DNA of 64,000 nt, taken from NCBI RefSeq assembly GCF_014645375.1, contig NZ_BMLT01000002.1, positions 446,982 to 510,981 of the forward strand, in the 5' to 3' direction. The notes beneath the pieces were generated by a model that had not been told where the DNA came from, made no database searches, and worked only from the letters and a program-made list of their open reading frames with translations. Both the position numbers and the translations under genes were made by a program. This DNA is from Marinobacterium nitratireducens. GTDB lineage: Bacteria > Pseudomonadota > Gammaproteobacteria > Pseudomonadales > Balneatricaceae. Of the stretch, positions 31,481 to 41,212 are shown in pieces (the first letter of the stretch is position 1; every line of letters begins with the position of its first letter).

Positions 31481-32154
31481 TGTTTACCGGCATAGTGGAG
31501 GCGGTGGGTCGAATCGCCGCCGTGGAAATGACGCAGGGCGATATGCGCCTGCGGGTGCAGGCAGGTACCCTTGATCTGTCGGATGTGAAACTCGGCGACA
31601 GCATCGCCACCAATGGCGTCTGCCTGACGGTGACCGGACTGACCGGCGACGGCTTCTGGGCCGATGTCTCGCGCGAGACGCTGGCGCATACGCGCTTCGG
31701 GACGCTCAGCGTCGGCGAAGCGGTGAACCTGGAAAAGGCGATGATGCCGACCAGCCGCTTTGGCGGTCATATCGTCACCGGTCACGTCGATGGTATCGGC
31801 GAGGTGGTCGAACGCCGGGACGATGCCCGTTCGATCCGCCTGCGCGTGCGTGCGCCGTCGGCGCTGGCGCGCTACATCGCCGGCAAGGGCTCGGTCACCG
31901 TCGATGGCGTCAGCCTGACGGTCAATGCCGTCGACGGCGCCGAGTTCGAGTTGAACATAGTGCCGCACACCGCGGCCGAAACCGTTATCGCCGGCTACGG
32001 CGCCGGTAGCCCTGTCCACCTGGAAGTGGATATTGTGGCGCGGTATCTGGAGCGGCTGCTGCAGTTCGGCAGCCAGTCGCCGGCGGGCGAAGCGGCCGAT
32101 GACGGCGGACTGACGCTCGCGAAACTGAATGAATACGGCTTTAGCAGGCGCTAA
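31480..32154 (+). CDS. ribE: Riboflavin synthase alpha chain
   Basis: This 224-residue enzyme dismutates two 6,7-dimethyl-8-ribityllumazine molecules to riboflavin. Two lumazine-binding domains are seen: the first starts [12 protein letters not shown] and contains NGVCLTVTG; the second contains GGHIVTGHVDG and DGVSLTVNAVDG. Start ATG 31480 overlaps the ribD stop by one base. The order ribD-ribE-ribB/A-ribH is the conserved riboflavin cluster. Confidence 0.96.
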   Translation: MFTGIVEAVGRIAAVEMTQGDMRLRVQAGTLDLSDVKLGDSIATNGVCLTVTGLTGDGFWADVSRETLAHTRFGTLSVGEAVNLEKAMMPTSRFGGHIVTGHVDGIGEVVERRDDARSIRLRVRAPSALARYIAGKGSVTVDGVSLTVNAVDGAEFELNIVPHTAAETVIAGYGAGSPVHLEVDIVARYLERLLQFGSQSPAGEAADDGGLTLAKLNEYGFSRR

Positions 32155-32169
32155 CGAGAGAGCAATAGA

Positions 32170-33285
<1,116 letters not shown>

Positions 33286-33297
33286 TCGGGACTCAAG

Positions 33298-33771
33298 ATG
33301 TCTGTAACTACTTATGAAGGTGATTTCGTTAGCGGCGCCGGCAAATACGCCATCGTCGTGGGCCGTTTCAACGCATTCGTCGTCGAGAGCCTGCTCGAAG
33401 GCGCGATCGACACCCTGAAGCGCCACGGCGTTCAGGAGTCCGACATCCGCGTGGTGCGGGTGCCGGGCGCATTCGAGATCCCGCTGGCGGTCAAGCGCGT
33501 CGCGGCGCAGAAACAGGACGACGCGATCATCGCCCTCGGCGCCGTGATCCGCGGCGGCACGCCGCACTTCGAATACGTCTCCGCCGAGAGCTCCAAGGGC
33601 GTGGCCCAGGTGTCGATGGACTACGACATTCCGGTGGCCAACGGCATCCTTACCGTCAACACCATCGAGCAGGCGATCGAACGCGCCGGTACCAAGGCCG
33701 GCAACAAGGGCGCCGAGGCGGCCCTGTCGGCGCTGGAAATGGTCAGTCTGCTGCGACAGCTCGAGGTTTAA
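33298..33771 (+). CDS. ribH: 6,7-Dimethyl-8-ribityllumazine synthase
   Basis: This 157-residue enzyme condenses the RibB and RibD products to lumazine and forms icosahedral or pentameric shells. Seen are [25 protein letters not shown] and the catalytic histidine region [14 protein letters not shown]. Length matches E. coli RibH (156). It follows ribB/A by 12 bases and precedes nusB by 7. Confidence 0.97.
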   Translation: MSVTTYEGDFVSGAGKYAIVVGRFNAFVVESLLEGAIDTLKRHGVQESDIRVVRVPGAFEIPLAVKRVAAQKQDDAIIALGAVIRGGTPHFEYVSAESSKGVAQVSMDYDIPVANGILTVNTIEQAIERAGTKAGNKGAEAALSALEMVSLLRQLEV

Positions 33772-33778
33772 GCGCACC

Positions 33779-34252
33779 ATGTCCGAGGCACCGACCCCTA
33801 ACAAGCGCAAGAAGCCGTCCCTGACCGAAAAGCGGCGGGCCGCGCGCAGCTATGCGCTGCAGGCGATCTACCAGTGGCAGCTCGCCGGACAGGCACTGAC
33901 CGAGATCGACGCCCAGTTCCGTGTCGACAATGACATGCGCGACGTCGACGTGCAGATGTTCTCCGAACTGCTGCATGGCGTGGCGACGCGCAAGAGCGAA
34001 CTGGATGCGGCCTTCGCGCCCTACCTGGACCGCGCGGTCGAGGATCTCGATCCGATCGAGCTCGCGATCCTGCGCATCGGCGCCTACGAGCTGATGCAGC
34101 GCCAGGAAGTGCCCTATCGCGTCGCCATCAACGAAAGCGTAGAGCTGGCCAAGGTGTTCGGTGCCACGGAGAGTCACCGCTACGTCAACGGCATACTCGA
34201 CAAGCTGGCACAGCGCGTGCGCTACGCCGAGATCCGCGCCAGGAAAGGCTGA
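33779..34252 (+). CDS. nusB: Transcription antitermination factor NusB
   Basis: This 157-residue RNA-binding protein forms the BoxA-binding complex with NusE (ribosomal protein S10) for rRNA antitermination. Conserved parts include [15 protein letters not shown], the [15 protein letters not shown] helix and [17 protein letters not shown]. It sits between ribH and thiL with gaps of 7 and 2 bases, the standard gammaproteobacterial order. Confidence 0.96.
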   Translation: MSEAPTPNKRKKPSLTEKRRAARSYALQAIYQWQLAGQALTEIDAQFRVDNDMRDVDVQMFSELLHGVATRKSELDAAFAPYLDRAVEDLDPIELAILRIGAYELMQRQEVPYRVAINESVELAKVFGATESHRYVNGILDKLAQRVRYAEIRARKG

Positions 34253-34254
34253 GC

Positions 34255-35235
34255 TTGGACGAGTTCTCCCTGATCGGGCGCTATTTCGCCGGTCTCTGCG
34301 AGGCCGACGACAGCATCGCGCTCGGTATCGGCGACGACTGTGCGCAGCTGCGGGTACCACCGGGACAGGACCTGGTGGTGTCGATCGATACGCTGGTCGA
34401 GGGCACCCACTTCCTGCCCGGCAGCGATCCCGGACGTCTCGCCAGCCGTCTGCTCGGCGCCGCGGTCAGCGATCTCGCGGCAATGGGCGCCGAGCCGGCC
34501 TGGTTCACGCTGGCGCTGACGCTGCCCGAGGCCGATGAAGGCTGGGTTGCGGGCTTCGCTTCGCAGCTTGGGCGCAGCGCGCGCGACTTCGGTATCCGAC
34601 TGGTCGGCGGCGACACCACCCGCGGCCCCCTGACCCTGACCGTGCAGGTGCACGGCTGGGTGCCGGCCGGGCGCGGCCTGCATCGTCGCGGCGCCGCTGC
34701 CGGCGACCTGGTCTGCGTCACCGGAACGCTCGGCGACAGCCGCGGCGGTCTGGAGTGTCAGCTGCACCCCGAGAAGGGTGTCGATGCGGCACTGATGGAG
34801 CGCTTTTTCGCGCCGCAGCCGCGGCTCGACTGCGGCCGGCGTATCGCACCCTATGCCAGCGCCTGCATCGATATTTCCGATGGCCTGCTGGCGGATCTCG
34901 GGCACGTTCTCGAGGCCAGCGGCGTCGGCGCCCGTATCGAGCGGCGGCAGTTGCCGCTGTCGCCGGCGCTGCTCGCCTTCTGCGGCGAGCAGCAGGCGCG
35001 GGACTGGGCGCTGTGCGGCGGGGAGGACTTCGAACTCTGCTTCACAGTGCCGGCCGCACACTGGCCCAAACTGCAGCAGGCGCTGGCCGGTTGTGGCGTT
35101 CCGGTGACCCGTATCGGCGAAATTCTGCCCGCCGACGCAGGACTTCAGTTGCTGGATGCGGGCGCACCCTGTGCGCTGCCCGGCACCGGCTACAACCACT
35201 TTGTCTCCGCCGGCGGCGGAGCGGACAAGGAATAG
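34255..35235 (+). CDS. thiL: Thiamine-monophosphate kinase
   Basis: This 326-residue ATP-dependent kinase makes thiamine pyrophosphate from thiamine monophosphate. Motifs seen are DEFSLIGRYF at the N-terminus, the metal site GIGDDCAQLRVP, VSIDTLVEGTHF, LVGGDTTRGPL and ACIDISDGLLADLGH. The start is TTG at 34255, two bases after the nusB stop, which indicates coupling. Length is normal (about 325). Confidence 0.96.
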   Translation: MDEFSLIGRYFAGLCEADDSIALGIGDDCAQLRVPPGQDLVVSIDTLVEGTHFLPGSDPGRLASRLLGAAVSDLAAMGAEPAWFTLALTLPEADEGWVAGFASQLGRSARDFGIRLVGGDTTRGPLTLTVQVHGWVPAGRGLHRRGAAAGDLVCVTGTLGDSRGGLECQLHPEKGVDAALMERFFAPQPRLDCGRRIAPYASACIDISDGLLADLGHVLEASGVGARIERRQLPLSPALLAFCGEQQARDWALCGGEDFELCFTVPAAHWPKLQQALAGCGVPVTRIGEILPADAGLQLLDAGAPCALPGTGYNHFVSAGGGADKE

Positions 35236-35237
35236 CG

Positions 35238-35711
35238 ATGCAACGGCTGGCCGCGCAGGTGCTGCGCAACCCGGTTCATTTTCTCGCCTTCGGTTTCGGC
35301 AGCGGTCTGGCGCCGAAAGCGCCGGGCACCTTCGGTACCCTGGCGGCGGTACCGCTGTACCTGCTGCTGGCGCCATTGCCGCTGCCCGGCTATGTGCTGG
35401 CGCTGGTGCTGGCGACCCTTCTCGGTATCTGGCTGTGCGATCGCACCGCCCGGGATCTCGGGGTACACGACCACCCGGGGATCGTCTGGGACGAGTTCGT
35501 CGGCTTCTGGATCACCATGCTGGCGGTGCCGCTGACCTGGTACTGGGTGCTGGCCGGTTTTCTGCTGTTCCGGCTGTTCGATATATGGAAACCCTGGCCG
35601 ATCCGCGTTGCCGACCGCCGCGTCGACGGCGGCTTTGGCATCATGCTCGACGATATTCTCGCCGGCGCCTACGCCTGGCTGGTGCTGCAGCTGCTGGTAC
35701 GCTTCACCTGA
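35238..35711 (+). CDS. pgpA: Phosphatidylglycerophosphatase A
   Basis: This 157-residue inner-membrane enzyme dephosphorylates phosphatidylglycerol phosphate. Signature segments are GSGLAPKAPGTFGTLAA, the DHPGIVWDEFVGFW acidic motif and FRLFDIWKPWPIRVAD. About four hydrophobic segments are present. It starts two bases after thiL, completing the nrdR-to-pgpA unit. The next gene is about 108 bases away. Confidence 0.95.
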   Translation: MQRLAAQVLRNPVHFLAFGFGSGLAPKAPGTFGTLAAVPLYLLLAPLPLPGYVLALVLATLLGIWLCDRTARDLGVHDHPGIVWDEFVGFWITMLAVPLTWYWVLAGFLLFRLFDIWKPWPIRVADRRVDGGFGIMLDDILAGAYAWLVLQLLVRFT

Positions 35712-35819
35712 TTCAGCCTGGTTTCACAGAGGCGCAATACGCTGGTAGCCGTTGCAGCATTTTGCGGGGAATGCGTAACCCATCCTGTGATTTCCATCCA
35801 CCCTGACTCGGGAGACCCC

Positions 35820-36128
35820 ATGAAGCGAACAACGCTGCTATTGCTGTTCTGCCTGCTTGCCGGCCGGGTGCTGGCCATCGGTGGTGACATCGAGGGCATG
35901 ACGCAGCTGTCGCTCGAGCGTTGCCGCGAGCTGGTGGACGCCGGTGAAATCCTGTCGATGATGGAGCTGATGGAGCGCGTCGGAGAGCTCTCGGGCGGAC
36001 AACTGCTCGACAGCATGCTGCTGCAATCCGACAATGACTATATCTACGAACTCGAGGTGGCCGGGATCGACGGCGTGGTGCGGATCTTCTACGTCGATGC
36101 CCGTAACGGCGAACTGCTGGAGTTCTGA
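35820..36128 (+). CDS. Small PepSY-domain periplasmic protein
   Basis: This 102-residue protein has a signal peptide (MKRTTLLLLFCLLAGRVLA, cleavage near 19) and a PepSY-like domain: SLERCRELVDAGEIL followed by YELEVAGIDGVVRIFYVDARNGELLEF. PepSY proteins of this size often precede a two-component system and are thought to act in its periplasmic sensing or inhibition. ATG 35820 is preferred to an upstream ATG because it begins the signal peptide and follows GGGAGA. It is transcribed toward the response regulator 96 bases downstream. Confidence 0.85.
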   Translation: MKRTTLLLLFCLLAGRVLAIGGDIEGMTQLSLERCRELVDAGEILSMMELMERVGELSGGQLLDSMLLQSDNDYIYELEVAGIDGVVRIFYVDARNGELLEF

Positions 36129-36224
36129 AGCGCCGGCGCGCCGCGCATGCAGTACAGGAAGGTGTCGATGCCGCTGTTCACGGACAGGCGCGAACTGCTG
36201 GAGTTTTAACGGAGACCGCAAACC
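36129..36224 (+). other. Remnant with duplicated PepSY C-terminus
   Basis: The last bases of the PepSY gene (GCGAACTGCTGGAGTT then CTGA) recur at about 36189-36209 (GCGAACTGCTGGAGTT then TTAA). They close a 20-codon frame starting ATG 36147 and ending RRELLEF. This looks like the tail of a second, deleted PepSY copy; the frame lacks a clear ribosome site. Confidence 0.5.
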
Positions 36225-36887
36225 ATGCGTGTGCTGCTTGTGGAGGACGACCCGGTACTGGGGCCTGAGCTGAAAACGGAGCTGGCCCGCGGTGGCTATG
36301 CGGTCGACCTGGTCGATAACGGCATCGACGCCGAGGCGGCCGGTTACGAAGATATCTACGATCTCGCGGTGCTGGATCTGGGGCTGCCGCAGCGGCCCGG
36401 GCTCGAGGTGCTGCAGAACTGGCGGCGTCGTCACAATGCCCTGCCGGTGCTGATTCTGACTGCCCGCTCCGCCTGGCAGGAGCGGGTCGACGGCTTCGAG
36501 GCCGGGGCCGATGACTACCTCTGCAAACCTTTCCATACCGAAGAACTGCTGGCGCGAATGAGCGCCCTGCTGCGCCGCGTGCACCAGCGCTCTGGCAGCG
36601 CCGGGCTCGAGGTCGAGGGGCTGCGGCTCGACGAGAAAACCCAGTCGGTCATCGCCGATGGCGGTGAGCCCGTGAACCTCACCGGCACCGAGTACCGCTT
36701 GCTGCGCTACCTGATGCACAATCCCGGCCGGGTGTTGTCGAAGCTGCAACTGGTCGAGCACCTCTATGACGATGCGGTGGAGAATGACAGCAACGTCATC
36801 GAGGCCTACGTCAAGATGCTGCGCAAGAAAATCGGTCGCGAGCGCATCGAAACCCGTCGCGGCCAGGGCTACGTATTCCGGCCGTGA
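36225..36887 (+). CDS. PhoP-like response regulator
   Basis: This 220-residue OmpR-family regulator has a receiver domain with acidic pocket EDD (residues 7-9), phospho-acceptor Asp51 (VLDLGLP) and Lys in KPFHTEE, and a C-terminal winged helix (NLTGTEYRLLRYLMHNPGRVLS). The segment TARSAWQERVDGFEAGADDY is closer to PhoP than to other family members. It overlaps the kinase gene by four bases (GTGA). Targets are unknown; lipid A or envelope stress genes would be typical for PhoP. Confidence 0.92.
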   Translation: MRVLLVEDDPVLGPELKTELARGGYAVDLVDNGIDAEAAGYEDIYDLAVLDLGLPQRPGLEVLQNWRRRHNALPVLILTARSAWQERVDGFEAGADDYLCKPFHTEELLARMSALLRRVHQRSGSAGLEVEGLRLDEKTQSVIADGGEPVNLTGTEYRLLRYLMHNPGRVLSKLQLVEHLYDDAVENDSNVIEAYVKMLRKKIGRERIETRRGQGYVFRP

Positions 36888-38248
36888 AATCGATCCAGAA
36901 CCGCCTTAACGGCGCCTTTGTCGTTATAACCCTGGTGCTCTGCGTCATCCTCTGGCTGTCCTACAGCTGGTTCCTGCGTCAGACCGCCTACGACTTCGTC
37001 AGCGCCAGTCTCGGCAGCGAGGCGTACGTGCTGCTCAAGTCGGTGGAGATGGACGACGATGGTGGCTGGCGTATCAATCCCCAGTACGTGGCGCCGGTCT
37101 ACGAGCAGCCGATGTCCGGCCACTACTTCCAGTTCCAGGTCGGCGAAGAATCGAAATGGCACTATTCGCGTTCGCTCTGGGATGAGTCGATTCCGCTCGA
37201 GGGCGGCAAGCCCGTCGGTGACGACGGCCTGCGGCTGGTCGACAAGCACGGACGCCCCTGGCTGGTACGTAGCGAGACCTTCACCAAGGACGGCCGGGCG
37301 CTGCGCATGCTGCTGGCGGCCGACGTCAGCCATATCGAAGCCGGGCTGAGCCGGCTGCGCTGGACCATGATGGCGGTGGTGGCGTTGTTTCTCGGCGTCA
37401 TGCTGCTGGCGCAGGTGCTGGTGGTGCGCAGCGGTCTGCAGTCGCTGGTGCGGGTCAGGGGGCAGCTGAACCGCCTCAAGGAGGGCGATATCCGCCAGTT
37501 GCCGGACGCCGATACCGCCGAGGTGGAGCCGCTGGTCACCGAGATCAACTACCTGGTGCAAAGCATGGAGATGCGCCTGACCCGCTCGCGCAACGCGCTC
37601 GGCAATCTGGCGCATGCCGCCAAAACACCGCTGACGGTACTCGATCGCCAGATAGAAGCCCTGGCGCAGCAGGCGCCGGACAGGGCGGGGCCGCTGCGTG
37701 AGCAGTCGCTGCAGCTGCGCGAACTGATGGAACGGGAGTTGCGCCGCGCGCGCATTGCCGGCGCGGCGTTGCCGGGGCAGCGGGTTTTCCTGCAGCAGGA
37801 GGTCGACAAGCTGCTGCGCACCCTGCGCGCGATCTACCGCGACCGCGGCCTCGCCATCGAGTCGGATATCGCCAGCGGCAGCTATTTTCCGGGCGAGCGG
37901 GACGATCTGGTGGAGCTGCTCGGCAACCTGCTCGATAACGGCTGCAAGTGGGCGCGGCGCCGGGTGAGCATCCGCGGGCGTATGGATGAACGATGCCTGG
38001 AATTGTGCGTCGAAGATGATGGGCCCGGCATCGCGCCACAGCTGCGCGAACGTCTGCTGGAACGGGGCGCGCGACTGGACGAGTCCCGTGCCGGTCATGG
38101 CCTTGGCATGAGTATTGTCGGTGAGATCGTCGGGCAGTATGGTGGCAGGCTGACGCTGGACGAGGCGGCCGGAGGCGGCCTGAGGGCCTGCGTCATGCTG
38201 CCGCGCAGGGCGGGCATCGATCTGTCGGTGCGCCCACCCACCCCTTGA
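36884..38248 (+). CDS. PhoQ-like sensor histidine kinase
   Basis: This 454-residue inner-membrane kinase has an N-terminal membrane helix (about 11-29), a periplasmic sensor of some 130 residues, a second helix (about 163-184), a HAMP-like linker, the phospho-acceptor histidine in GNLAHAAKTPLTVLDRQI and an ATPase domain (NLLDNGCKWA, DDGPGI, GHGLGMSIV). The AHAAKTPL pattern resembles the SHSLKTPL-type box of PhoQ. The start is GTG 36884, overlapping the regulator stop. The upstream PepSY gene may encode a sensor accessory. Confidence 0.92.
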   Translation: MKSIQNRLNGAFVVITLVLCVILWLSYSWFLRQTAYDFVSASLGSEAYVLLKSVEMDDDGGWRINPQYVAPVYEQPMSGHYFQFQVGEESKWHYSRSLWDESIPLEGGKPVGDDGLRLVDKHGRPWLVRSETFTKDGRALRMLLAADVSHIEAGLSRLRWTMMAVVALFLGVMLLAQVLVVRSGLQSLVRVRGQLNRLKEGDIRQLPDADTAEVEPLVTEINYLVQSMEMRLTRSRNALGNLAHAAKTPLTVLDRQIEALAQQAPDRAGPLREQSLQLRELMERELRRARIAGAALPGQRVFLQQEVDKLLRTLRAIYRDRGLAIESDIASGSYFPGERDDLVELLGNLLDNGCKWARRRVSIRGRMDERCLELCVEDDGPGIAPQLRERLLERGARLDESRAGHGLGMSIVGEIVGQYGGRLTLDEAAGGGLRACVMLPRRAGIDLSVRPPTP

Positions 38249-38343
38249 ACCTCCGTCAGCCAGGCTCCGCAGTGCCTGGAGGGTAACATCAACAGCCGAA
38301 AAGGCTGTACAATACGCGCCTTCGTTTGTGGAGGATTGGTTAA

Positions 38344-38961
38344 GTGTCAGTCAATTACGTTGCGTCGTCGAAGCTGCCCACTCCCTGGGGAACCTTCACC
38401 ATGGTCGGCTTCGAGGACGAGACCAGCGGCAAGGAGCACGTGGCGCTGGTGTTTGGCGAAGTGGCGGGGGATACCCCGGTGCTGGCCCGAGTCCACTCCG
38501 AGTGTCTGACCGGCGATGCGCTGTTCAGCCTGCGTTGTGACTGCGGCTTCCAGCTGCAGGAGGCGCTCAAGCGCATCAGCGAGCACGGCAAAGGCGTGCT
38601 GCTGTACCTGCGCCAGGAAGGCAGGGGCATCGGGCTTTTGAACAAGATTCGCGCCTACCACCTGCAGGACGGCGGTGCCGATACCGTCGAGGCCAACGAA
38701 CAGCTTGGCTTCGCCGCCGACATGCGCGACTACAGCATGTGCCTGCCGATGCTCGAGCATTTGGGCATCAAGCAGGTGCAGCTGATGACCAACAATCCGC
38801 GCAAGGTCAAGGCGCTGGAGCAGTATGGCGTCGCCGTGGCCGAGCGGGTGCCGCTGCAGGTTGGCAAGAACCGCCACAACGAACAGTACCTCGCCACCAA
38901 GATGGGCAAGCTGGGTCACATGATGACCGAACATCATTTCCGCGACGAAGAAGAAAGCTAA
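38344..38961 (+). CDS. ribA: GTP cyclohydrolase II
   Basis: This 205-residue zinc enzyme opens the imidazole ring of GTP, the first step of riboflavin synthesis. The zinc ligands Cys54, Cys65 and Cys67 ([14 protein letters not shown]) sit at the E. coli RibA positions, and the GTP site reads [13 protein letters not shown]. The start is GTG 38344, as the conserved [13 protein letters not shown] begins there. Because RibB/A at 32170 lacks these cysteines, this gene is the only GTP cyclohydrolase II in the window. A TACAAT hexamer at 38308-38313 may be its -10. Confidence 0.96.
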   Translation: MSVNYVASSKLPTPWGTFTMVGFEDETSGKEHVALVFGEVAGDTPVLARVHSECLTGDALFSLRCDCGFQLQEALKRISEHGKGVLLYLRQEGRGIGLLNKIRAYHLQDGGADTVEANEQLGFAADMRDYSMCLPMLEHLGIKQVQLMTNNPRKVKALEQYGVAVAERVPLQVGKNRHNEQYLATKMGKLGHMMTEHHFRDEEES

Positions 38962-38977
38962 CTCTCAAGCTTTACCC

Positions 38978-39200
38978 GTGGGAGCGGCGCCCCGCCGCGA
39001 ACAACCGCTGTGGCCAAAAAAGCTTCGTCGCGGGGCGCGACTCCTGCGACGAACCCGCTGCCGCACTACCCAACCGTAGGAGCGGCGCCCCGACGCGAAC
39101 AACCGCTGCGGCCAAAAAGCTTCGTCGCGGGGCGCGACTCCTGCGACGAACCCGCTGCCGCACTACCCAATCGTAGGAGCGGCGCCCCGCCGCGAAGAAG
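38978..39200. repeat. Tandem REP array, 97-98 bp unit x2.3
   Basis: Two almost identical units (38978-39075 and 39076-39172, one A inserted in the first) and a partial third (39173-39200) begin GTRGGAGCGGCGCCCCG. Each unit contains an inverted counterpart, TTCGTCGCGGGGCGCGACTCC in two parts, so each is a REPIN-like palindrome pair. Short open frames across the array are by-products of the repeat. Confidence 0.93.
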
Positions 39201-39271
39201 TTGGCACTGTTCCGGCCCGGTTCGCCGCGGGGAGGTGCCCGTAAGTTTGGGTACGCGACTACGGTGCAGGC

Positions 39272-39347
39272 GTAGGATGGGTGGAGCGATGCGGTGGCAC
39301 CTGTTTTAGGAGTCCCCCGAGTTAAGGGCATCGCGTAACCCATCATG
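39272..39347. repeat. Dispersed repeat, GTAGGATGGGTGGAGC family (copy 2)
   Basis: GTAGGATGGGTGGAGCGATGC at the left end and GGCATCGCGTAACCCATCATG at the right end form nested inverted repeats. It is related to 12647-12722 and 57451-57523. Confidence 0.85.
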
Positions 39348-39376
39348 TCGTGCCTGGTTTTAGCGGGCCTGTGATT

Positions 39377-39413
39377 GTTGGGTCCGCTCCTGCGTCGCTT
39401 GACCCAACCTACA
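39377..39413. repeat. Short palindrome GTTGGGTC...GACCCAACCTAC
   Basis: An eight-base inverted repeat with a 16-base loop lies six bases beyond the dxs stop codon. It looks like a shortened member of the GTAGGATGGGT family and could serve as the 3' end of the dxs mRNA. Confidence 0.6.
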
Positions 39414-39418
39414 AAACC

Positions 39419-41212
39419 TTATCCCAGCTTTGCCTCGATCGCCTGTCTGATCCGATCCACGCTCAGGCCGCAGTCCTCGAGCTGCTCGTCGCGGCTGCCG
39501 TGCTCGATCCAGCGATCGGGGATACCGAGGCAAAGCAGCTCGCCGGCCAGCGTCTCCTCCATCATGAATTCCGCGACCGCGGAGCCGGCACCGCCGGCCA
39601 GGGCATGGTCCTCGAGCGTGACCAGCAGCCTGTGACTCCCGCTCAGCTCGCGAATGCGGGCCTCGTCCAGTGGCTTGACGAAACGCATGTCGACCAGCGT
39701 CAGGTCCAGCGCCTCGGCCACGGCCCGGGCCCCTGACAGCAGCGGGCCGAAGTTCAGTATCGCCGCCCTCGAACCTTCCCGCAGCGTGCGGCTTCTGCCC
39801 AGCGGCAGTGCCTGCAGCCGTTCTCCCGCGTCCAGTCCCGGGCCGCCGCCGCGCGGGTAGCGTACCGCCGCCGGTCCCGGATAGTCGTAGCCTGTCTGCA
39901 GCATCGCCCGCAACTCGGGCTCGTCGGCCGGCGTCATGACGACCAGGCCCGGCAGGGTGCGCAGCAGCGCGATGTCGAAGACGCCGGCGTGGGTGGCGCC
40001 GTCCTCGCCGACCAGGCCGGCGCGGTCCACCGCCAGCAGCACATCGAGTTCCTGGATGGCGATGTCGTGCACCAGTTGGTCGTAGCCGCGTTGCAGGAAG
40101 GTCGAGTAGATCGCCACCACCGGCTTCATGCCGCCGCAGGCGAGCCCGGCGGCCAGGGTCAGGGCATGCTGTTCGGCGATGGCGACGTCGAAGTAGCGGT
40201 CGGGAAAGCGTTCGGAGAAGGCGATCAGGTCGGAGCCTTCGCGCATCGCCGGGGTAATCCCGACCACGCGCCTGTCGTCCTCGGCCAGATCGCAGAGCCA
40301 GCGACCGAAGATATTGGCGTACTTCGGTTTCGCGGCGGGCTGTGGCGCGCTCGGACGGGGGGATTTGCCGACCGGCTCGATCTTGGTGATGGCGTGGTAG
40401 CCGACCGGGTCCGCCTCGGCCGGTGCAAAGCCCTTGCCCTTGCGGGTCACTATATGCAGGAACTGCGGTCCCGGGCTGTTGAGCACGCGCTGAAGGTTTG
40501 GCAGCAGCACGTCGAAGTCATGGCCGTCGACAGGGCCGGTGTAGGCAAATTCCAGCGCCTCGAACAGCGGCGCGGCGACCTCGCGATCGGTGCGGCTCTT
40601 GAGGTTTTTCGCCAGATAGGTCGCCAGCCCCCCTTCGTTGTGGGAGATCGACATGTCGTTGTCGTTGAGGATAACCAGCAGATTGGCGCCGGTATGGCCG
40701 GCATGGTTGAGCGCCTCGAAGGCCATTCCGGCGGTCATGGCGCCGTCCCCGATCACCGCCACCGAACGGCGGTCGAGGCCCTGCAGCCGGTCCGCCAGCG
40801 CCATACCCAGTACCGCGCTGATGGATGTGCTTGAATGGCCGGTGCCGAAGTCGTCGAAGCGGCTCTCGGCGCGCTTGGGAAACGGCGCCAGCCCGTGCTG
40901 CTGGCGCATGCCCGACATCTGCTCGCGGCGTCCGCACAGGATCTTGTGCGGATAGCACTGGTGACCGACGTCCCAGACCAGGTGATCGTCCGGGGTGTCG
41001 AGCAGGTAGTGCAGGGCGATGGTCAGCTCGACCACGCCGAGGCCGGCGCCGAAGTGGCCGCCGGTCTGACCGACGCTGTACAGCAGGAAGGCGCGTAACT
41101 GGTGCGCCAGCTCCGGCAGGCGCTCGCGGTCGAGGCGACGCAGGTCGGACGGCTGGTCGATGCTGTCGAGCAGCGGGGTCGAGGGTCGCTGCAGCGGTAT
41201 CTGACGGAACAT
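39419..41212 (-). CDS. dxs: 1-Deoxy-D-xylulose-5-phosphate synthase
   Basis: This 597-residue thiamine diphosphate enzyme condenses pyruvate and glyceraldehyde 3-phosphate in the first MEP isoprenoid step. Motifs seen are WDVGHQCYPHKIL, GTGHSSTSISAVLGMA, the ThDP site GDGAMTAGMAFEALN...NDNDMS and the C-terminal transketolase domain. It is some 20-40 residues shorter than usual. The stretch between LAKNLKSR and ALEFAYTGPVDGHD is much shorter than in E. coli Dxs, where it forms a mobile region. Catalytic residues appear intact. It is coupled to ispA by overlap at base 41212. Confidence 0.95.
   Translation of the reverse strand: MFRQIPLQRPSTPLLDSIDQPSDLRRLDRERLPELAHQLRAFLLYSVGQTGGHFGAGLGVVELTIALHYLLDTPDDHLVWDVGHQCYPHKILCGRREQMSGMRQQHGLAPFPKRAESRFDDFGTGHSSTSISAVLGMALADRLQGLDRRSVAVIGDGAMTAGMAFEALNHAGHTGANLLVILNDNDMSISHNEGGLATYLAKNLKSRTDREVAAPLFEALEFAYTGPVDGHDFDVLLPNLQRVLNSPGPQFLHIVTRKGKGFAPAEADPVGYHAITKIEPVGKSPRPSAPQPAAKPKYANIFGRWLCDLAEDDRRVVGITPAMREGSDLIAFSERFPDRYFDVAIAEQHALTLAAGLACGGMKPVVAIYSTFLQRGYDQLVHDIAIQELDVLLAVDRAGLVGEDGATHAGVFDIALLRTLPGLVVMTPADEPELRAMLQTGYDYPGPAAVRYPRGGGPGLDAGERLQALPLGRSRTLREGSRAAILNFGPLLSGARAVAEALDLTLVDMRFVKPLDEARIRELSGSHRLLVTLEDHALAGGAGSAVAEFMMEETLAGELLCLGIPDRWIEHGSRDEQLEDCGLSVDRIRQAIEAKLG

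Noticed and set aside
39010-39309. Short open frames inside the REP array after ribA
   Set aside because: They run through tandem repeats, lack ribosome sites and show no protein-like composition.
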